This document shows, piece by piece, positions 17,359-27,170 of a stretch of DNA of 52,779 bases. A program made the translations under genes and the position numbers. How positions within the stretch are numbered: the first letter of the stretch is position 1; each line of letters starts with the position of its first letter. The stretch comes from Actinomycetes bacterium (GTDB taxonomy: Bacteria; Actinomycetota; Actinomycetes; Actinomycetales; Cellulomonadaceae): positions 1 through 52,779 of the forward strand of contig JAJYCD010000013.1 of NCBI GenBank assembly GCA_021778635.1, given 5' to 3'. The notes below the pieces were generated by a model. The model made no database searches. It had not been told where the DNA came from and saw only the letters and a list, made by a program, of their open reading frames with translations.

Positions 17359-17417
17359 ACGCAAGGCCCGACACCAAGACGACGGCCGACATCACACGAG
17401 ATCCGGAGTGCGACACC

Positions 17418-17810
17418 GTGGGAAGCAACACCAGCCTGTTCGTGATCCTTGTCCTGGGCGTCGGCGCGATGTTCCTGCTGTCCCGCAACCAGCGGAAGCA
17501 GCAGAAGGCCCAGCAGGCGTTTCGCGCCAATCTCGCCGTCGGTCAGCAGGTGATGACGGGTTCCGGCATGTTCGGCGAGGTCGTCGCCGTCGACGGTGAC
17601 GAGATCACGATCGAGTCCACGCCGGGCAACCGGAGCCGCTGGCTGCGCGCGGCCATCGCCAAGGTGATCGAGCCGCCCACGGAGGACGAGCCTGACGACG
17701 ACCTCGACGACGAGGACGATGAGGACATCGAGGTTCCCGATGACCTGTCGTCGCTCGACGACGGCCCCGCGGCGCCCGAGTCCGACACGGAGGATCCCGG
17801 ACACAAGTAG
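17418..17810 (+). CDS. yajC: Preprotein translocase accessory subunit YajC
   Basis: A 130-residue protein with one N-terminal membrane segment (LFVILVLGVGAMFLL), the conserved RNQRKQQKAQQAF stretch and VGQQVMTGSGMFGEVV beta-rich domain. YajC associates with SecDF. The C-terminal 45 residues are almost wholly acidic (runs of Asp and Glu), a tail common in actinobacterial YajC. It lies 94 bases before secD. GTG start. Confidence 0.94.
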   Translation: MGSNTSLFVILVLGVGAMFLLSRNQRKQQKAQQAFRANLAVGQQVMTGSGMFGEVVAVDGDEITIESTPGNRSRWLRAAIAKVIEPPTEDEPDDDLDDEDDEDIEVPDDLSSLDDGPAAPESDTEDPGHK

Positions 17811-17904
17811 GCTGGCCCGGGCCCGCCGTCGAGCGTCGGGCGTCGTCTGGACCCCATGCGTCCCTCGTCCGGGGGAGCGTGCGCGCACGAGAGAAGAAGA
17901 TCTG

Positions 17905-19692
17905 TTGGCTGCCAATTCCCGTGGTTCCCGTCCGGTCCGGACGTTGGTGACCCTCGGAGTCCTCATCGTCGCGCTGTTCGCGGCCATCGCGGGCGGGGTC
18001 AAATGGTCGAACGGGACCACCGCTCCGAAGCTCGCCCTCGATCTCGAGGGCGGCACGCAGATCATCCTGACCCCGACGACGACGGATGCGTCGAAGGTCA
18101 CCAGCTCGACGATCTCCCAGGCGATCGACATCATCCGTCAGCGCGTGGACTCGTCGGGCGTCGCCGAGGCCCAGATCACCAGCCAGGGTGGCAACAACAT
18201 CGTGGTTGCGCTCCCGGGCAAGCCGAGCGAGGCGACGCTGAACCTCGTGCGTGAGTCGGCACAGATGCGGTTCCGGCCCGTCCTCATGACGGCTGCACCG
18301 ACGCCGACCGCGACGGCGACACCGGGTTCCGGGCCGACCGTCGCGCCGACCCTCAGCAACACGCCCCCGGCCGCCGGCACGGACGCCAGCTCCACGTCCT
18401 GGGTGACGCCGGCGCTCCAGGCCCAGTACGACGCGCTCGACTGCACCAAGCCGTCGAACCTCGTGGGCGGCGGGGGTGACGACCCGAAGGTCGGCCTGGT
18501 CGCGTGCGCCAAGGACGGCTCGGCGAAGTACGCCCTCGGACCGGTCGAGATCGAGGGCACGGAGATCACGAACGCCAGCTCGGGGCTGAAGGTCGGCTCC
18601 AACGGGGTCGTGACGAACGAGTGGGTCGTCAACATGACCTTCAACTCCGCGGGCAGCGCGCAGTTCGCCACCACGACGGCGCGGCTCGCGAAGCTGACGT
18701 CGCCGCAGAACCGGTTTGCGATGGTGCTCGACAGGCTCGTGATCTCGGCACCGTCGGTGAGCGCGGTCATCCCGGACGGGCGCGCTGAGATCTCGGGCAG
18801 CTTCACCCGTACCTCGGCCGCGACCCTGGCCAACCAGCTGAACTTCGGTGCGCTCCCCTTGACGTTCACCGTGCAGAGCGAGGAGCAGGTCTCCGCCACT
18901 CTCGGCACCGAGCAGCTGCAGAAGGGTCTGCTCGCCGGACTCATCGGGCTCGTGCTGGTCGTCGGGTACTCCCTCGTCCAGTACCGGACGCTCGGCTTCG
19001 TGACCGTCGCGTCGCTGGCGCTGGCCGCCGTGATCTCGTACGGCGTGATCACGCTGCTGTCGTGGACGCAGGGGTATCGCCTCAGCCTTCCGGGTGTCGC
19101 GGGCCTGATCGTGGCGATCGGCATCACCGCGGACTCGTTCATCGTGTACTTCGAGCGTGTCAGAGACGAGCTCCGTGACGGACGCACCCTCGTCGGCGCC
19201 GTGGACAAGGGCTGGAGCCGTGCACGCCGGACGATCCTCGCGTCGGACGCGGTGAACTTCCTGGCGGCCACCGTGCTCTACGTGCTGGCCGTCGGCGGGG
19301 TGCGCGGATTCGCCTTCACCCTCGGCCTGACCACCCTCATCGACCTCCTGATCGTCTTCACGTTCACCCACCCGGTGATGATGCTGCTTGCCAAGACGTC
19401 GTTCTTCGGGGACGGGCACCCGGCGTCGGGTCTCGATCCGCGGCGGCTCGGAGTACGAGGCGTTCGGTACGCCGGTCGCGGTCGCGTGGTCACGGGTACC
19501 ACCGAGGACCTGACCGTGCTCGACGTCCCGGAGGTGTCGAGCCTGCGCGCCGCGGTGCCTGCGCGCACGATCGCGGAGCGGCGCAAGGCGGCGGCCGAGG
19601 CGGCCGAGGCTGCCGCGGCGGGAGCCGACGCGGGCGACGCGACCGAGGCTGAGCCGGCTCAGACCACCTCGACCGAGAGGAACGAGTCCTGA
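17905..19692 (+). CDS. secD: Protein translocase subunit SecD
   Basis: With SecF it uses the proton gradient to pull proteins out of the Sec channel. The 595-residue protein has one N-terminal membrane helix (about 13-33), the D1 motif LALDLEGGTQI, a large extracytoplasmic domain with a Thr/Pro/Ala-rich insertion near residues 130-160, and a C-terminal five-helix block with GITADSFIVYFERVRDE. The C-terminus ends in an Ala/Glu-rich tail. The start is TTG 17905, giving the N-terminus MAANSRGSR; the open frame continues upstream into yajC without a better start. It overlaps secF by one base (TGATG). Confidence 0.93.
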   Translation: MAANSRGSRPVRTLVTLGVLIVALFAAIAGGVKWSNGTTAPKLALDLEGGTQIILTPTTTDASKVTSSTISQAIDIIRQRVDSSGVAEAQITSQGGNNIVVALPGKPSEATLNLVRESAQMRFRPVLMTAAPTPTATATPGSGPTVAPTLSNTPPAAGTDASSTSWVTPALQAQYDALDCTKPSNLVGGGGDDPKVGLVACAKDGSAKYALGPVEIEGTEITNASSGLKVGSNGVVTNEWVVNMTFNSAGSAQFATTTARLAKLTSPQNRFAMVLDRLVISAPSVSAVIPDGRAEISGSFTRTSAATLANQLNFGALPLTFTVQSEEQVSATLGTEQLQKGLLAGLIGLVLVVGYSLVQYRTLGFVTVASLALAAVISYGVITLLSWTQGYRLSLPGVAGLIVAIGITADSFIVYFERVRDELRDGRTLVGAVDKGWSRARRTILASDAVNFLAATVLYVLAVGGVRGFAFTLGLTTLIDLLIVFTFTHPVMMLLAKTSFFGDGHPASGLDPRRLGVRGVRYAGRGRVVTGTTEDLTVLDVPEVSSLRAAVPARTIAERRKAAAEAAEAAAAGADAGDATEAEPAQTTSTERNES

Positions 19693-20783
19693 TGGCCGTC
19701 GGATTCGCCCAGTGGGGCAACGACCTCTACACGGGACGCCGGTCGTACGGCATCGTCGGCCGGCGCAAGATCTGGTTCACGATCGCGGCCCTCCTCGTGA
19801 CGGTCTCCGCCGTCCTGCTCGTGGTCCCTGGCCTGAACCCTGGGATCGACTTCCGCGGTGGGTCGGAGTTCACGATCTCCGGAGTCTCGACCTCGAACCG
19901 GCAGGCTGCCGTCACCGCGGTCGCCTCGATCGACCCGAAGGAGGTCCCGCAGGTGTCGGCCGTCGGCACCTCATCCATCCGGGTGCAGACCTCGAACCTG
20001 GCGAACACTCAGGTGGAGCAGGTGCGACTCGCGCTGGCCGACGCGTACAAGGTGTCCAAGGACAGCGTCGCCAGCTCCTTCGTCGGTCCGTCCTGGGGGC
20101 AGGACGTCTCGAACAAGGCGATCCGAGGCATCGTGGTGTTCCTCATCCTCGTGACCGTCGTCATGGCGCTCTACTTCCGCGCCTGGCGCATGGCCGTGGC
20201 GGCGCTGGTCGCGCTCGGCCACGACCTCATCGTCACCGTCGGGCTGTACGCCGGCATCGGCTGGGAGGTCACCCCGGCGACGGTGATCGGGTTCCTGACG
20301 ATCCTCGGGTACTCGATCTACGACACGGTGGTCGTGTTCGACAAGGTTCGCGAGAACACCCAGGGCGTGCTCGAGCAGAGCCGGTTCACCTACGCGGAGC
20401 AGGCGAACCTCGCCGTGAACCAGACCTTGGTGCGCTCCATCAACACGACCGTCGTCGCTCTGCTCCCGGTCGGCTCGATCCTGTTCATCGGCGCGTTCAT
20501 CCTCGGTGCGGGCACCCTGCGCGACATCGCCCTGGCGTTGTTCGTCGGGCTCGTGGTCGGCGCGTTCTCGTCGATCTTCCTGGCGACGCCGCTCGAGGTC
20601 GCACTCCGGATGCGCGAACCGGCGATCGCGGCCCACGACGCGAAGGTCCTCGCCGCGCGTGCCGCAGCGAGTGAGGAGCTCGGAGTCGACGTGAGCGTCC
20701 CGTCCCACGCGGTGCAGCTGCTGCCCGGCGGCCATCTGGGCAACCAGGCACAGCCGCGACGACGCAAGCAGGGACGGCGGTGA
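19692..20783 (+). CDS. secF: Protein translocase subunit SecF
   Basis: The partner of SecD, 363 residues, with the family start in FAQWGNDLYTGRRSY, the FRGGSEF motif of the extracytoplasmic domain, and the YSIYDTVVVFDKVRE segment in the membrane block. Six membrane segments are expected and the hydrophobic pattern agrees. The C-terminal cytosolic tail is basic. Its start codon overlaps the secD stop and its end overlaps apt by four bases, so yajC-secD-secF-apt look cotranscribed. Confidence 0.96.
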   Translation: MAVGFAQWGNDLYTGRRSYGIVGRRKIWFTIAALLVTVSAVLLVVPGLNPGIDFRGGSEFTISGVSTSNRQAAVTAVASIDPKEVPQVSAVGTSSIRVQTSNLANTQVEQVRLALADAYKVSKDSVASSFVGPSWGQDVSNKAIRGIVVFLILVTVVMALYFRAWRMAVAALVALGHDLIVTVGLYAGIGWEVTPATVIGFLTILGYSIYDTVVVFDKVRENTQGVLEQSRFTYAEQANLAVNQTLVRSINTTVVALLPVGSILFIGAFILGAGTLRDIALALFVGLVVGAFSSIFLATPLEVALRMREPAIAAHDAKVLAARAAASEELGVDVSVPSHAVQLLPGGHLGNQAQPRRRKQGRR

Positions 20784-21322
20784 CGACGATGGCGGATCTC
20801 GATCTCTCGACCAGGTGCGCCGCGCTCGTGCGAGACGTCCCGGACTACCCGTCGGCAGGTGTGGTGTTCAAGGACATCACCCCGCTCCTCGCCGACGGTC
20901 CGTTGTTCGCCGAGGTCGTGCGCCACATCGCGGCCTACGCGCAGGGGAGGGTCGACCTGGTCGCCGGGATGGAGGCGCGTGGCTTCATCCTCGGGGCGCC
21001 GGTCGCCGTCGCCCTCGGCGCCGGCTTCATCGCCGTGCGAAAGGCGGGGAAGCTGCCCGGGCCGACTCTCGCGGCCGAGTACGACCTCGAGTACGGATCG
21101 GCGACCGTGGAGCTCCACCCCTCCACGATCCGGCCGGGGGATCGGGTGCTCATCGTCGACGACGTCCTCGCCACCGGCGGCACCGCGGAAGCGACCGTCA
21201 AGCTGCTCGAGGCGGCCGGGGCCGAGGTCGTGGGTCTCGCGTTCCTGCTCGAGCTCGACGCCCTGGCCGGCCGGGACCGTCTCGGCGGCGTGCGGTTGGA
21301 CACCCTCCTCCACGTGGCCTGA
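20780..21322 (+). CDS. apt: Adenine phosphoribosyltransferase
   Basis: It salvages adenine to AMP using PRPP. The PRPP-binding motif is [16 protein letters not shown] (about residues 128-143) and the family N-terminal pattern [19 protein letters not shown] is intact; 180 residues is normal. The GTG start at 20780 overlaps secF by four bases, with an ATG at 20789 as alternative. The order secF-apt-relA is common in actinobacteria. Confidence 0.96.
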   Translation: MTTMADLDLSTRCAALVRDVPDYPSAGVVFKDITPLLADGPLFAEVVRHIAAYAQGRVDLVAGMEARGFILGAPVAVALGAGFIAVRKAGKLPGPTLAAEYDLEYGSATVELHPSTIRPGDRVLIVDDVLATGGTAEATVKLLEAAGAEVVGLAFLLELDALAGRDRLGGVRLDTLLHVA

Positions 21323-21333
21323 TCACCGCACCG

Positions 21334-21339
21334 TAGACT
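21334..21339 (+). promoter_or_regulatory. -10 element of relA
   Basis: TAGACT here would start transcription near 21346, giving a leader of about 77 bases for the stringent-response gene. Confidence 0.4.
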
Positions 21340-21422
21340 TGGTCGGATCAGTCCATGACGCCGGCTCCCGCGAGAGCGGCCGAGATCGGGCTGCGATCGA
21401 CGATCGAGCGGGGGAGGCGCGC

Positions 21423-23744
21423 ATGAGCGAGAACACGGTCACTCCGAGTGAGCTGGACGCGCGCACCGAGCCGCAGGCGACGACCGGTCGGGTCCGCTCC
21501 CGCCTCGTGCGGTTCGGTGCCCGGGGGACCGCCGGGTCGCCGGTCCTCGAGCCGCTGCTCCAGGTGGTCAGGGCGAACCAGCCCAAGGCCGACCTCTCCG
21601 TCCTCGAGCGCGCCTACGCCGTCGCCGAGCAGGCCCACCGCGGCCAGCTCCGCAAGAGCGGCGACCCGTACATCACCCACCCCGTTGCCGTGGCGACCAT
21701 CCTCGCCGAGCTCGGCATGACGCCGTCGACACTGGTCGCCGCGCTGCTGCACGACACGGTCGAGGACACCGACTACTCGCTCGAGGAGCTCCGCACCGAC
21801 TTCGGACCCGAGGTCGCGATGCTCGTCGACGGTGTCACGAAGCTCGACAAGGTCACCTTCGGCGAGGCGGCACAGGCCGAGACGGTCCGCAAGATGGTCG
21901 TCGCGATGTCGCGTGACATCCGCGTCCTGGTGATCAAGCTCGCGGACCGGTTGCACAACGCGCGGACGTGGAAGTTCGTGCCCGCGGCGTCCGCTCAGCG
22001 CAAGGCCCGCGAGACGCTCGAGATCTACGCGCCGTTGGCCCACCGGCTCGGCATGAACACGATCAAGTGGGAGCTCGAGGACCTGTCGTTCGCGATGCTG
22101 TACCCCAAGGTGTACGACGAGATCGTGCACCTCGTGTCCGAGCGCGCACCGGCGCGCGAGGAGTACCTGGCTGTGGTGCGCGACCAGGTGTCTGCCGATC
22201 TGCGCAACGCGAAGATCAAGGCCGTGGTCACCGGACGCCCCAAGCACTACTACTCGATCTACCAGAAGATGATCGTCCGCGGTCGTGATTTCGCGGACAT
22301 CTACGACCTCGTGGGCGTTCGTGTCCTGGTCGACAGCGTGCGTGACTGCTACGCCGCGCTCGGATCCTTGCATGCGCGGTGGAACCCGGTTCCTGGCCGG
22401 TTCAAGGACTACATCGCGATGCCGAAGTTCAACCTCTACCAGTCGTTGCACACCACGGTGATCGGGCCCGGCGGCAAGCCCGTCGAGATCCAGATCCGGA
22501 CGCATGACATGCACCGCCGCGCGGAGTACGGCGTCGCGGCGCACTGGAAGTACAAGGAGACCGCCAAGGGGCATCCTGCGGTCACCGACTCGGCAGGGAA
22601 CGACATGACGTGGCTGCGTCAGCTCGTCGACTGGCAGAAGGAGACGGCGGACCCGAGCGAGTTCCTCGATTCGCTCAGGTTCGAGATCGCGGGCGCCGAG
22701 GTCTACGTGTTCACCCCGAAGGGCGACGTCATCGCGCTGCCGGCTGGCTCCACGCCGGTGGACTTCGCGTACGCGGTACACACAGAGGTCGGCCACCGGA
22801 CGATGGGGGCACGGGTCAACGGGCGACTCGTCCCGCTGGACTCGACCTTGGAGAACGGCGACGTCGTCGACGTCTTCACGTCCAAGTCGGAGAGTGCAGG
22901 ACCCAGTCGCGACTGGATGACGTTCGTCAAGAGTCCGCGCGCGCGCAACAAGATCCGGCAGTGGTTCTCGAAGGAGCGTCGCGAGGAGGCGGTCGAGCAC
23001 GGCAAGGATGCGATCGCGAAGGCGATGCGCAAGCAGAACCTGCCGATCCAACGGTTGCTGTCGCACGAGGCTCTCGTCGCGCTCGCCAACGAGATGCGCT
23101 ATGCCGACGTCTCGGCGCTGTATGCGGCGATCGGCGAGGGTCAGGTCTCGGCCGCGACCGTGGTGCAACGACTCGTGCAGTCCATGGGTGGGGAGCCTGC
23201 CGCCGAGGAGGACCTGGCAGAGGTGGCACGGCCCGGTCGCACGGGCCGGCGTGTGCGATCCGGCGATCCCGGCGTCGTCGTCAAGGGTGTCGACGACCTG
23301 TGGGTCAAGCTGGCGAAGTGCTGCACCCCGGTTCCGGGAGACGACATCATCGGGTTCGTCACGCGCGGCAGCGGTGTCAGCGTGCATCGGACCGACTGCG
23401 TGAACGTGGAGAGCCTGCGGTCCCAGCCCGAACGGATCGTCGAGGTCGCCTGGACGTCGGGAGGGTCGGGGTTGTTCCTCGTCCAGATCCAGGTCGAGGC
23501 GCTGGACCGGAGCCGGCTTCTCTCGGACGTGACCCGGGTGTTGTCCGATCACCACGTGAACATCCTCTCGGCGACGGTCTCGACCTCGCGCGACCGGGTC
23601 GCCCTCTCCCGATTCGTCTTCGAGATGGCGGAGCCGTCACACCTTGCCTCGGTGCTCGCGGCGGTGCGCAAGGTCGAGGGTGTCTTCGACGTCTACCGGA
23701 TCACGGGATCGCGCAACGCCGACGAGCCGGCGATCAGGGTCTGA
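21423..23744 (+). CDS. relA: Bifunctional (p)ppGpp synthetase/hydrolase
   Basis: It makes and degrades the stringent-response alarmone. Domains run in order over 773 residues: HD hydrolase with His72, His86 and HDTVED (110-115), so hydrolysis should be active; synthetase with the RFKD motif near residue 326, of the RxKD type seen in bifunctional enzymes; TGS (about 430-490); a conserved CC-type region with [12 protein letters not shown]; and a C-terminal ACT domain. ATG 21423 follows GGAGG and gives MSENTVTPS. The gene is alone after apt with its own likely promoter. Confidence 0.97.
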   Translation: MSENTVTPSELDARTEPQATTGRVRSRLVRFGARGTAGSPVLEPLLQVVRANQPKADLSVLERAYAVAEQAHRGQLRKSGDPYITHPVAVATILAELGMTPSTLVAALLHDTVEDTDYSLEELRTDFGPEVAMLVDGVTKLDKVTFGEAAQAETVRKMVVAMSRDIRVLVIKLADRLHNARTWKFVPAASAQRKARETLEIYAPLAHRLGMNTIKWELEDLSFAMLYPKVYDEIVHLVSERAPAREEYLAVVRDQVSADLRNAKIKAVVTGRPKHYYSIYQKMIVRGRDFADIYDLVGVRVLVDSVRDCYAALGSLHARWNPVPGRFKDYIAMPKFNLYQSLHTTVIGPGGKPVEIQIRTHDMHRRAEYGVAAHWKYKETAKGHPAVTDSAGNDMTWLRQLVDWQKETADPSEFLDSLRFEIAGAEVYVFTPKGDVIALPAGSTPVDFAYAVHTEVGHRTMGARVNGRLVPLDSTLENGDVVDVFTSKSESAGPSRDWMTFVKSPRARNKIRQWFSKERREEAVEHGKDAIAKAMRKQNLPIQRLLSHEALVALANEMRYADVSALYAAIGEGQVSAATVVQRLVQSMGGEPAAEEDLAEVARPGRTGRRVRSGDPGVVVKGVDDLWVKLAKCCTPVPGDDIIGFVTRGSGVSVHRTDCVNVESLRSQPERIVEVAWTSGGSGLFLVQIQVEALDRSRLLSDVTRVLSDHHVNILSATVSTSRDRVALSRFVFEMAEPSHLASVLAAVRKVEGVFDVYRITGSRNADEPAIRV

Positions 23745-23781
23745 GGTCGGCGCCGGGCGGCCCGTTCGCGTCACGCGCGCG

Positions 23782-23847
23782 TTCACCCCGCGGCGAGCCA
23801 CGCTTCACGCCGCGGCGAGCCGCGCTTCACCCCGCGGCGAGCCGCGC
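23782..23847. repeat. Three tandem 22-bp repeats spanning the 3' end of the AbiEi-like gene
   Basis: Three copies (23782-23803, 23804-23825, 23826-23847) differ at one or two bases. The third copy contains the last codons and TGA stop of the minus-strand gene, so the two outer copies look like duplications of that gene end, including extra in-register stop codons. They fill the gap to the convergent relA. Confidence 0.85.
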
Positions 23848-24402
23848 GAGAACGTCACGAGCCGCCCGGAGGCCGCGTTGTCCCGCCAGCTGTGTGAGGG
23901 CGTCGAGCGCCGCGCAGGGGTCGAATCCTCGACCGAGCAGGGCGTCGAGCGCGACGAGCACGGTCGGATCGGTCGGTGAACCCCATCGAGCGAGATCGAG
24001 CCCGGTGCGCTGGATCGATGTGACCCGCACGTCGCCGAGCTCGTCGACGTCCCCACGGGGAAGCGGACACTCGCGCGTCCGCCGTGACGGGTCGGGTGCG
24101 AGGCGTCGGCGCCCAGGTTCGACGAGAAGGTCGAGGATCACCGGAGGTGTCAGTCCCGTGTGCACCCACGCGGCCGCCATCCGACCGACGACCACCCGTG
24201 GTGGGACGTGCGGCGCGAGAGCACGGGCTCGGTCGACCGGACCGGGCCGGCGAGAGGCCGGCACCGCCAGGTCGCCCCACACGTGCTGCAGGGCGCCGTC
24301 GCGCAGCAGTACCTGCCACCCGATCGGACCGACATCGTCGCAGACCACGACCGTCGGTGGGTCAGGCGGTGGCGGCAGGAGCCAGGCCAGGGGAGACGTC
24401 AT
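23827..24402 (-). CDS. AbiEi-type antitoxin-like / predicted transcriptional regulator
   Basis: A 191-residue protein resembling the C-terminal part of actinobacterial AbiEi-family antitoxin-like proteins. The typical blocks are VVVGRMAAAWVHTG, a short basic stretch, then VRVTSIQRTGLDLARW followed by a helical end. The usual N-terminal winged helix is replaced by a Pro-rich segment, and no AbiEii nucleotidyltransferase toxin lies beside it. It is therefore an orphan; whether it is still an antitoxin is open. The start is supported by GATGCT six bases upstream of ATG. Its 3' end is tandemly duplicated. Confidence 0.65.
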   Translation of the reverse strand: MTSPLAWLLPPPPDPPTVVVCDDVGPIGWQVLLRDGALQHVWGDLAVPASRRPGPVDRARALAPHVPPRVVVGRMAAAWVHTGLTPPVILDLLVEPGRRRLAPDPSRRTRECPLPRGDVDELGDVRVTSIQRTGLDLARWGSPTDPTVLVALDALLGRGFDPCAALDALTQLAGQRGLRAARDVLARLAAG

Positions 24403-24408
24403 GCCCCC

Positions 24409-24414
24409 AGCATC
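24409..24414 (-). promoter_or_regulatory. -10-like GATGCT, leaderless start of the AbiEi-like gene
   Basis: On the minus strand GATGCT is followed by six bases and ATG 24402, the same hexamer and spacing as at ruvC. The rest of 24403-24611 holds nothing else I recognise. Confidence 0.4.
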
Positions 24415-24611
24415 GACGCGGCAGCGGCGATCGGCGCGCGACGGCGCTCACCCCTGTGGACAGTCGGCTCGCAGGGCGGGCGCGGGGACGTAGCCGAGGT
24501 GCACGGAGTGGCGTCGTCGTTGCGGCGCGTGCAGGCCGGCAGAGGTCGGTGCCGATCAGAGCCGGTGGCCGCGACCTGGACCACCGGCTCACCGGCGTGC
24601 TCCGTCCCTGG

Positions 24612-26321
24612 TCAGGACTCGCGTGCTGCCCGCTCGACCTGCTCGAGCCAGGACCGTCGCGCGTCGAGAGCGGCCTGGGCCTCGGCGGTCTTGCGAGCAT
24701 CGCCCGACGCCTTGGCTGCGGCGAGGTCGGCCTCGAGGCCGGCGATGGCCGCCTGGAGCTGCGCTGCCGCGCCCTCGGCGCGTGCGCGCGTCTCCGGGTT
24801 GCTGCGGGTCCAGACCGCTTGGTCGGCGTCACGGATCGCGGTCTCGACCGCACGCAGACGCGCCTCGATCCGCTGCAGGTCGCCTCGAGGGACCTTGCCC
24901 GCCGCATCCCACCGGTCCTGGATCGAGCGCAGCGTCCGCTTCGCGGCGGCCAGGTCCGTGGGGGGAAGCAGCTGCTCCGCCTCGACGAGCAGGGCCTCCT
25001 TGACGTCGAGGTTCGCGCGGAACTCGGCGTCGGTGGCCGTCGCGGCGCTGTCTCGAGCCGCGAAGAACGTGTCCTGGGCGGCGCGGAACCGCGCCCAGAG
25101 CGCGTCGTCGTCGTGCCGGCTCGCACGGCCCGCGGCCTTCCAGGCATTCATCAGATCGCGGTAGGCACCGGCCGTCGCCGCCCAGTCGGTCGAGGTGCTG
25201 AGCGCCTCGGCCTGCGCGACGAGCTGATCCTTGACCGACTTGGCCTGCGAGTTGCGCTGCTCGAGCTCCGCGAAGAAGTGCCGCCGCTCGCGATCGAACG
25301 TCGTCCGCGCGTGGCTGAAGCGCTTCCAGAGCGACTCCTCGATCGGCCGATCGAGTCGCGGACCGGTGCGCTGAGACTCCTTCCACTGATCGAGAAGGAC
25401 TCGGAGCTGTTCGCCGGCGGGGCGCCACTGGATCCGCTCCGGATCGGTCCCGGAGATCCGCTCGGCCGCCTCGACGATCTCCGTCCGCACCTTCAACGCC
25501 GCGTCCTTGGCGGCAGCCCGCTCGGCATCGGCGACGGCGCGTCGCTGCAGCGCGATCGGGCGCAGGGCGGCGAGACGTTCGCGGAGCCCGTCGAGGTCCC
25601 CGACGGCGGCGGGCTCGGCGAGCTCGTCGGACAGCTTCGCGAGGGTCTGATCGATCTCCTTGATCGCGAGGTCTGTCGCGGTCAGGCGCGTCTCGAACAC
25701 CACGACCTTGGCGTGGAGGTCCAGGTAGCGGCGAACGTAGAGGGCGAGGGCCTCCTCGCTCGACGTCCCGGGGAACTGGCCGACGACGCGTTCGCCGGCG
25801 GCCTCGTGCACGTAGACGGTGCCGTCCTCGTCGACCCGGCCGAAGGTCGCCGCAACAGCGGCCGCAGCAGCGTCCGACGGTGCCGGGACGGGCGTCGCGG
25901 CTCCGCGCGGAGCGACGGCGGGCCGAGCGGGAGCGGCGGACGACGGGCCGATCGACGGTGGGCGGGGCACTGGCCGGGGAACCGGACGCGGGGTCGGGCG
26001 CGGAACTGGCGCCGGAGCGGGTGCCGCCGCTGGAGCGGTTACGGGTGCAGTGTCCAGAACCGGCGACGGGTCCGCAGTGGGCACAGAGTCCGGAACTGGC
26101 GCACGGTCCGGAACGGGCGCACCCTCCGGAGTGGGCGCGGCGTCCGGAACGGGCGCACCGTCCGGAGTGGGCGCGGCGCGATCATCGCCGCCGGGTGTCG
26201 GGGCGGAGGTGGCGGTGTCCGTCGCCTCGTCAGGAGTCTCCAGAGGCTCCGACGACCCGTCCGGCGCCCGGTCCTCGGCCACGCTGTCGGTGACGGGCGT
26301 GGTGGCGTCGTTCTCGGTCAC
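24612..26321 (-). CDS. DUF349-repeat protein with Pro/Ala-rich N-terminal tail
   Basis: A 569-residue cytosolic protein. Residues 1 to about 150 are low-complexity, including near-perfect hexapeptides of the form A-P-V/T-P-D/E-x and PRPVPRP runs. The rest consists of several DUF349 helical repeats, recognisable from the recurring pattern of a Trp followed by basic residues and then phenylalanine (for example LWKRFSHARTTFDRER, LWARFRAAQDTFFAAR). The biochemical function of DUF349 is not known. The gene overlaps the upstream cyclophilin by four bases (GTGA), so the two are probably cotranscribed. Confidence 0.88.
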   Translation of the reverse strand: MTENDATTPVTDSVAEDRAPDGSSEPLETPDEATDTATSAPTPGGDDRAAPTPDGAPVPDAAPTPEGAPVPDRAPVPDSVPTADPSPVLDTAPVTAPAAAPAPAPVPRPTPRPVPRPVPRPPSIGPSSAAPARPAVAPRGAATPVPAPSDAAAAAVAATFGRVDEDGTVYVHEAAGERVVGQFPGTSSEEALALYVRRYLDLHAKVVVFETRLTATDLAIKEIDQTLAKLSDELAEPAAVGDLDGLRERLAALRPIALQRRAVADAERAAAKDAALKVRTEIVEAAERISGTDPERIQWRPAGEQLRVLLDQWKESQRTGPRLDRPIEESLWKRFSHARTTFDRERRHFFAELEQRNSQAKSVKDQLVAQAEALSTSTDWAATAGAYRDLMNAWKAAGRASRHDDDALWARFRAAQDTFFAARDSAATATDAEFRANLDVKEALLVEAEQLLPPTDLAAAKRTLRSIQDRWDAAGKVPRGDLQRIEARLRAVETAIRDADQAVWTRSNPETRARAEGAAAQLQAAIAGLEADLAAAKASGDARKTAEAQAALDARRSWLEQVERAARES

Positions 26322-27091
26322 TTGACCTCAACTCCTTCGATGGTGACCGCGGTCGCGGGGGGACCGTCTGACAGGCCACCCTTCACGCCCGCGGCCGCGA
26401 CTGCCTGGACGACGTCCAGACCAGATGTGATGTGGCCGAACACGGTGTAGCCCCCGGCGGCGTCCGCCGGGATCGTGGAGTCCTTGTACACGAGGAAGAA
26501 CTGGCTGCCCATCGACGAGCCGTTGCCCGCGGTGCGAGCCATCGCTATCGTCCCGGCCGGATAGAGGTTGTTCGTCGGTGCGTTCTCGATCGGTCCCCAC
26601 GAGTACCCGGGTCCGCCGTTCCCCGTTCCCGTGGGGTCGCCGCACTGCAGCACGAAGATGCCGGCCGTGGTCAGGCGGTGGCACGGCGTGGAGGTGAAGA
26701 ACCCGTGCTGCGCGAGAGAGACGAAGTTCGCCACCGCCTGCGGGGCGGCGGCACCGTCGAGAGAGATCCCGATCGAGCCGGCCGACGTGGTGATCGTGCC
26801 GGTCCACAGGCGGGCCTCGGCGAGCGAGGGGGACGGGAGGGTGTACGTGGTGGAAGCGCTCGGCGAGGCGGCCGGTGCCGTGACGTTCGAGGTGGGTGGT
26901 GTGAGGGGCGAGCCACCGTTGCGTGCGCTCGAGATCGCTGCGCCGACACCGAGGGCGACGATGAGGACTCCGACGACCGAACCGGCGACCACCTGTTGAC
27001 GACGCCGCCGCGAGCGCGCTGCTGCTTGCCGGCGCTGCCAGTCCTCGTATCGGCGACGTGCGTACTCGCGCTCGCGCTTGTTCGGGGACAC
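26318..27091 (-). CDS. Membrane-anchored peptidyl-prolyl cis-trans isomerase (cyclophilin type)
   Basis: A 257-residue protein: basic cytosolic N-terminus, one membrane segment (about residues 35-55, VVAGSVVGVLIVALGVGAAI), a Ser/Thr/Pro linker and an extracytoplasmic cyclophilin domain. The domain has FHRL-type CHRLTTAGIFVLQCGDPTGTG, GSQFFLVYKD and FGHITSGLDVV motifs. It likely helps fold exported proteins. The FHRL Arg is kept but the Phe is Cys. GTG 27091 has GAGGAGGAGG just upstream; the frame is open much further without a better site. In actinobacteria this gene commonly follows relA. Confidence 0.88.
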   Translation of the reverse strand: MSPNKREREYARRRYEDWQRRQAAARSRRRRQQVVAGSVVGVLIVALGVGAAISSARNGGSPLTPPTSNVTAPAASPSASTTYTLPSPSLAEARLWTGTITTSAGSIGISLDGAAAPQAVANFVSLAQHGFFTSTPCHRLTTAGIFVLQCGDPTGTGNGGPGYSWGPIENAPTNNLYPAGTIAMARTAGNGSSMGSQFFLVYKDSTIPADAAGGYTVFGHITSGLDVVQAVAAAGVKGGLSDGPPATAVTIEGVEVK

Positions 27092-27164
27092 CCGGCCTCC
27101 TCCTCGTCGACGACTGCGGCGGTCAGCGACGGGCCGCGTGCACGGCCCACGCGGGACCGAGCAC

Positions 27165-27170
27165 AGTCTA
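27165..27170 (-). promoter_or_regulatory. -10 element of the cyclophilin-DUF349 operon
   Basis: TAGACT on the minus strand predicts transcription from about 27158, 67 bases before the cyclophilin start. Confidence 0.4.

Noticed and set aside
21348-23555. Long minus-strand open frame over relA
   Set aside because: Antisense to a complete bifunctional (p)ppGpp enzyme; no recognisable motifs.
23782-23847. Possible CRISPR array
   Set aside because: The 22-bp units are directly contiguous with no spacers, so this is a tandem repeat.
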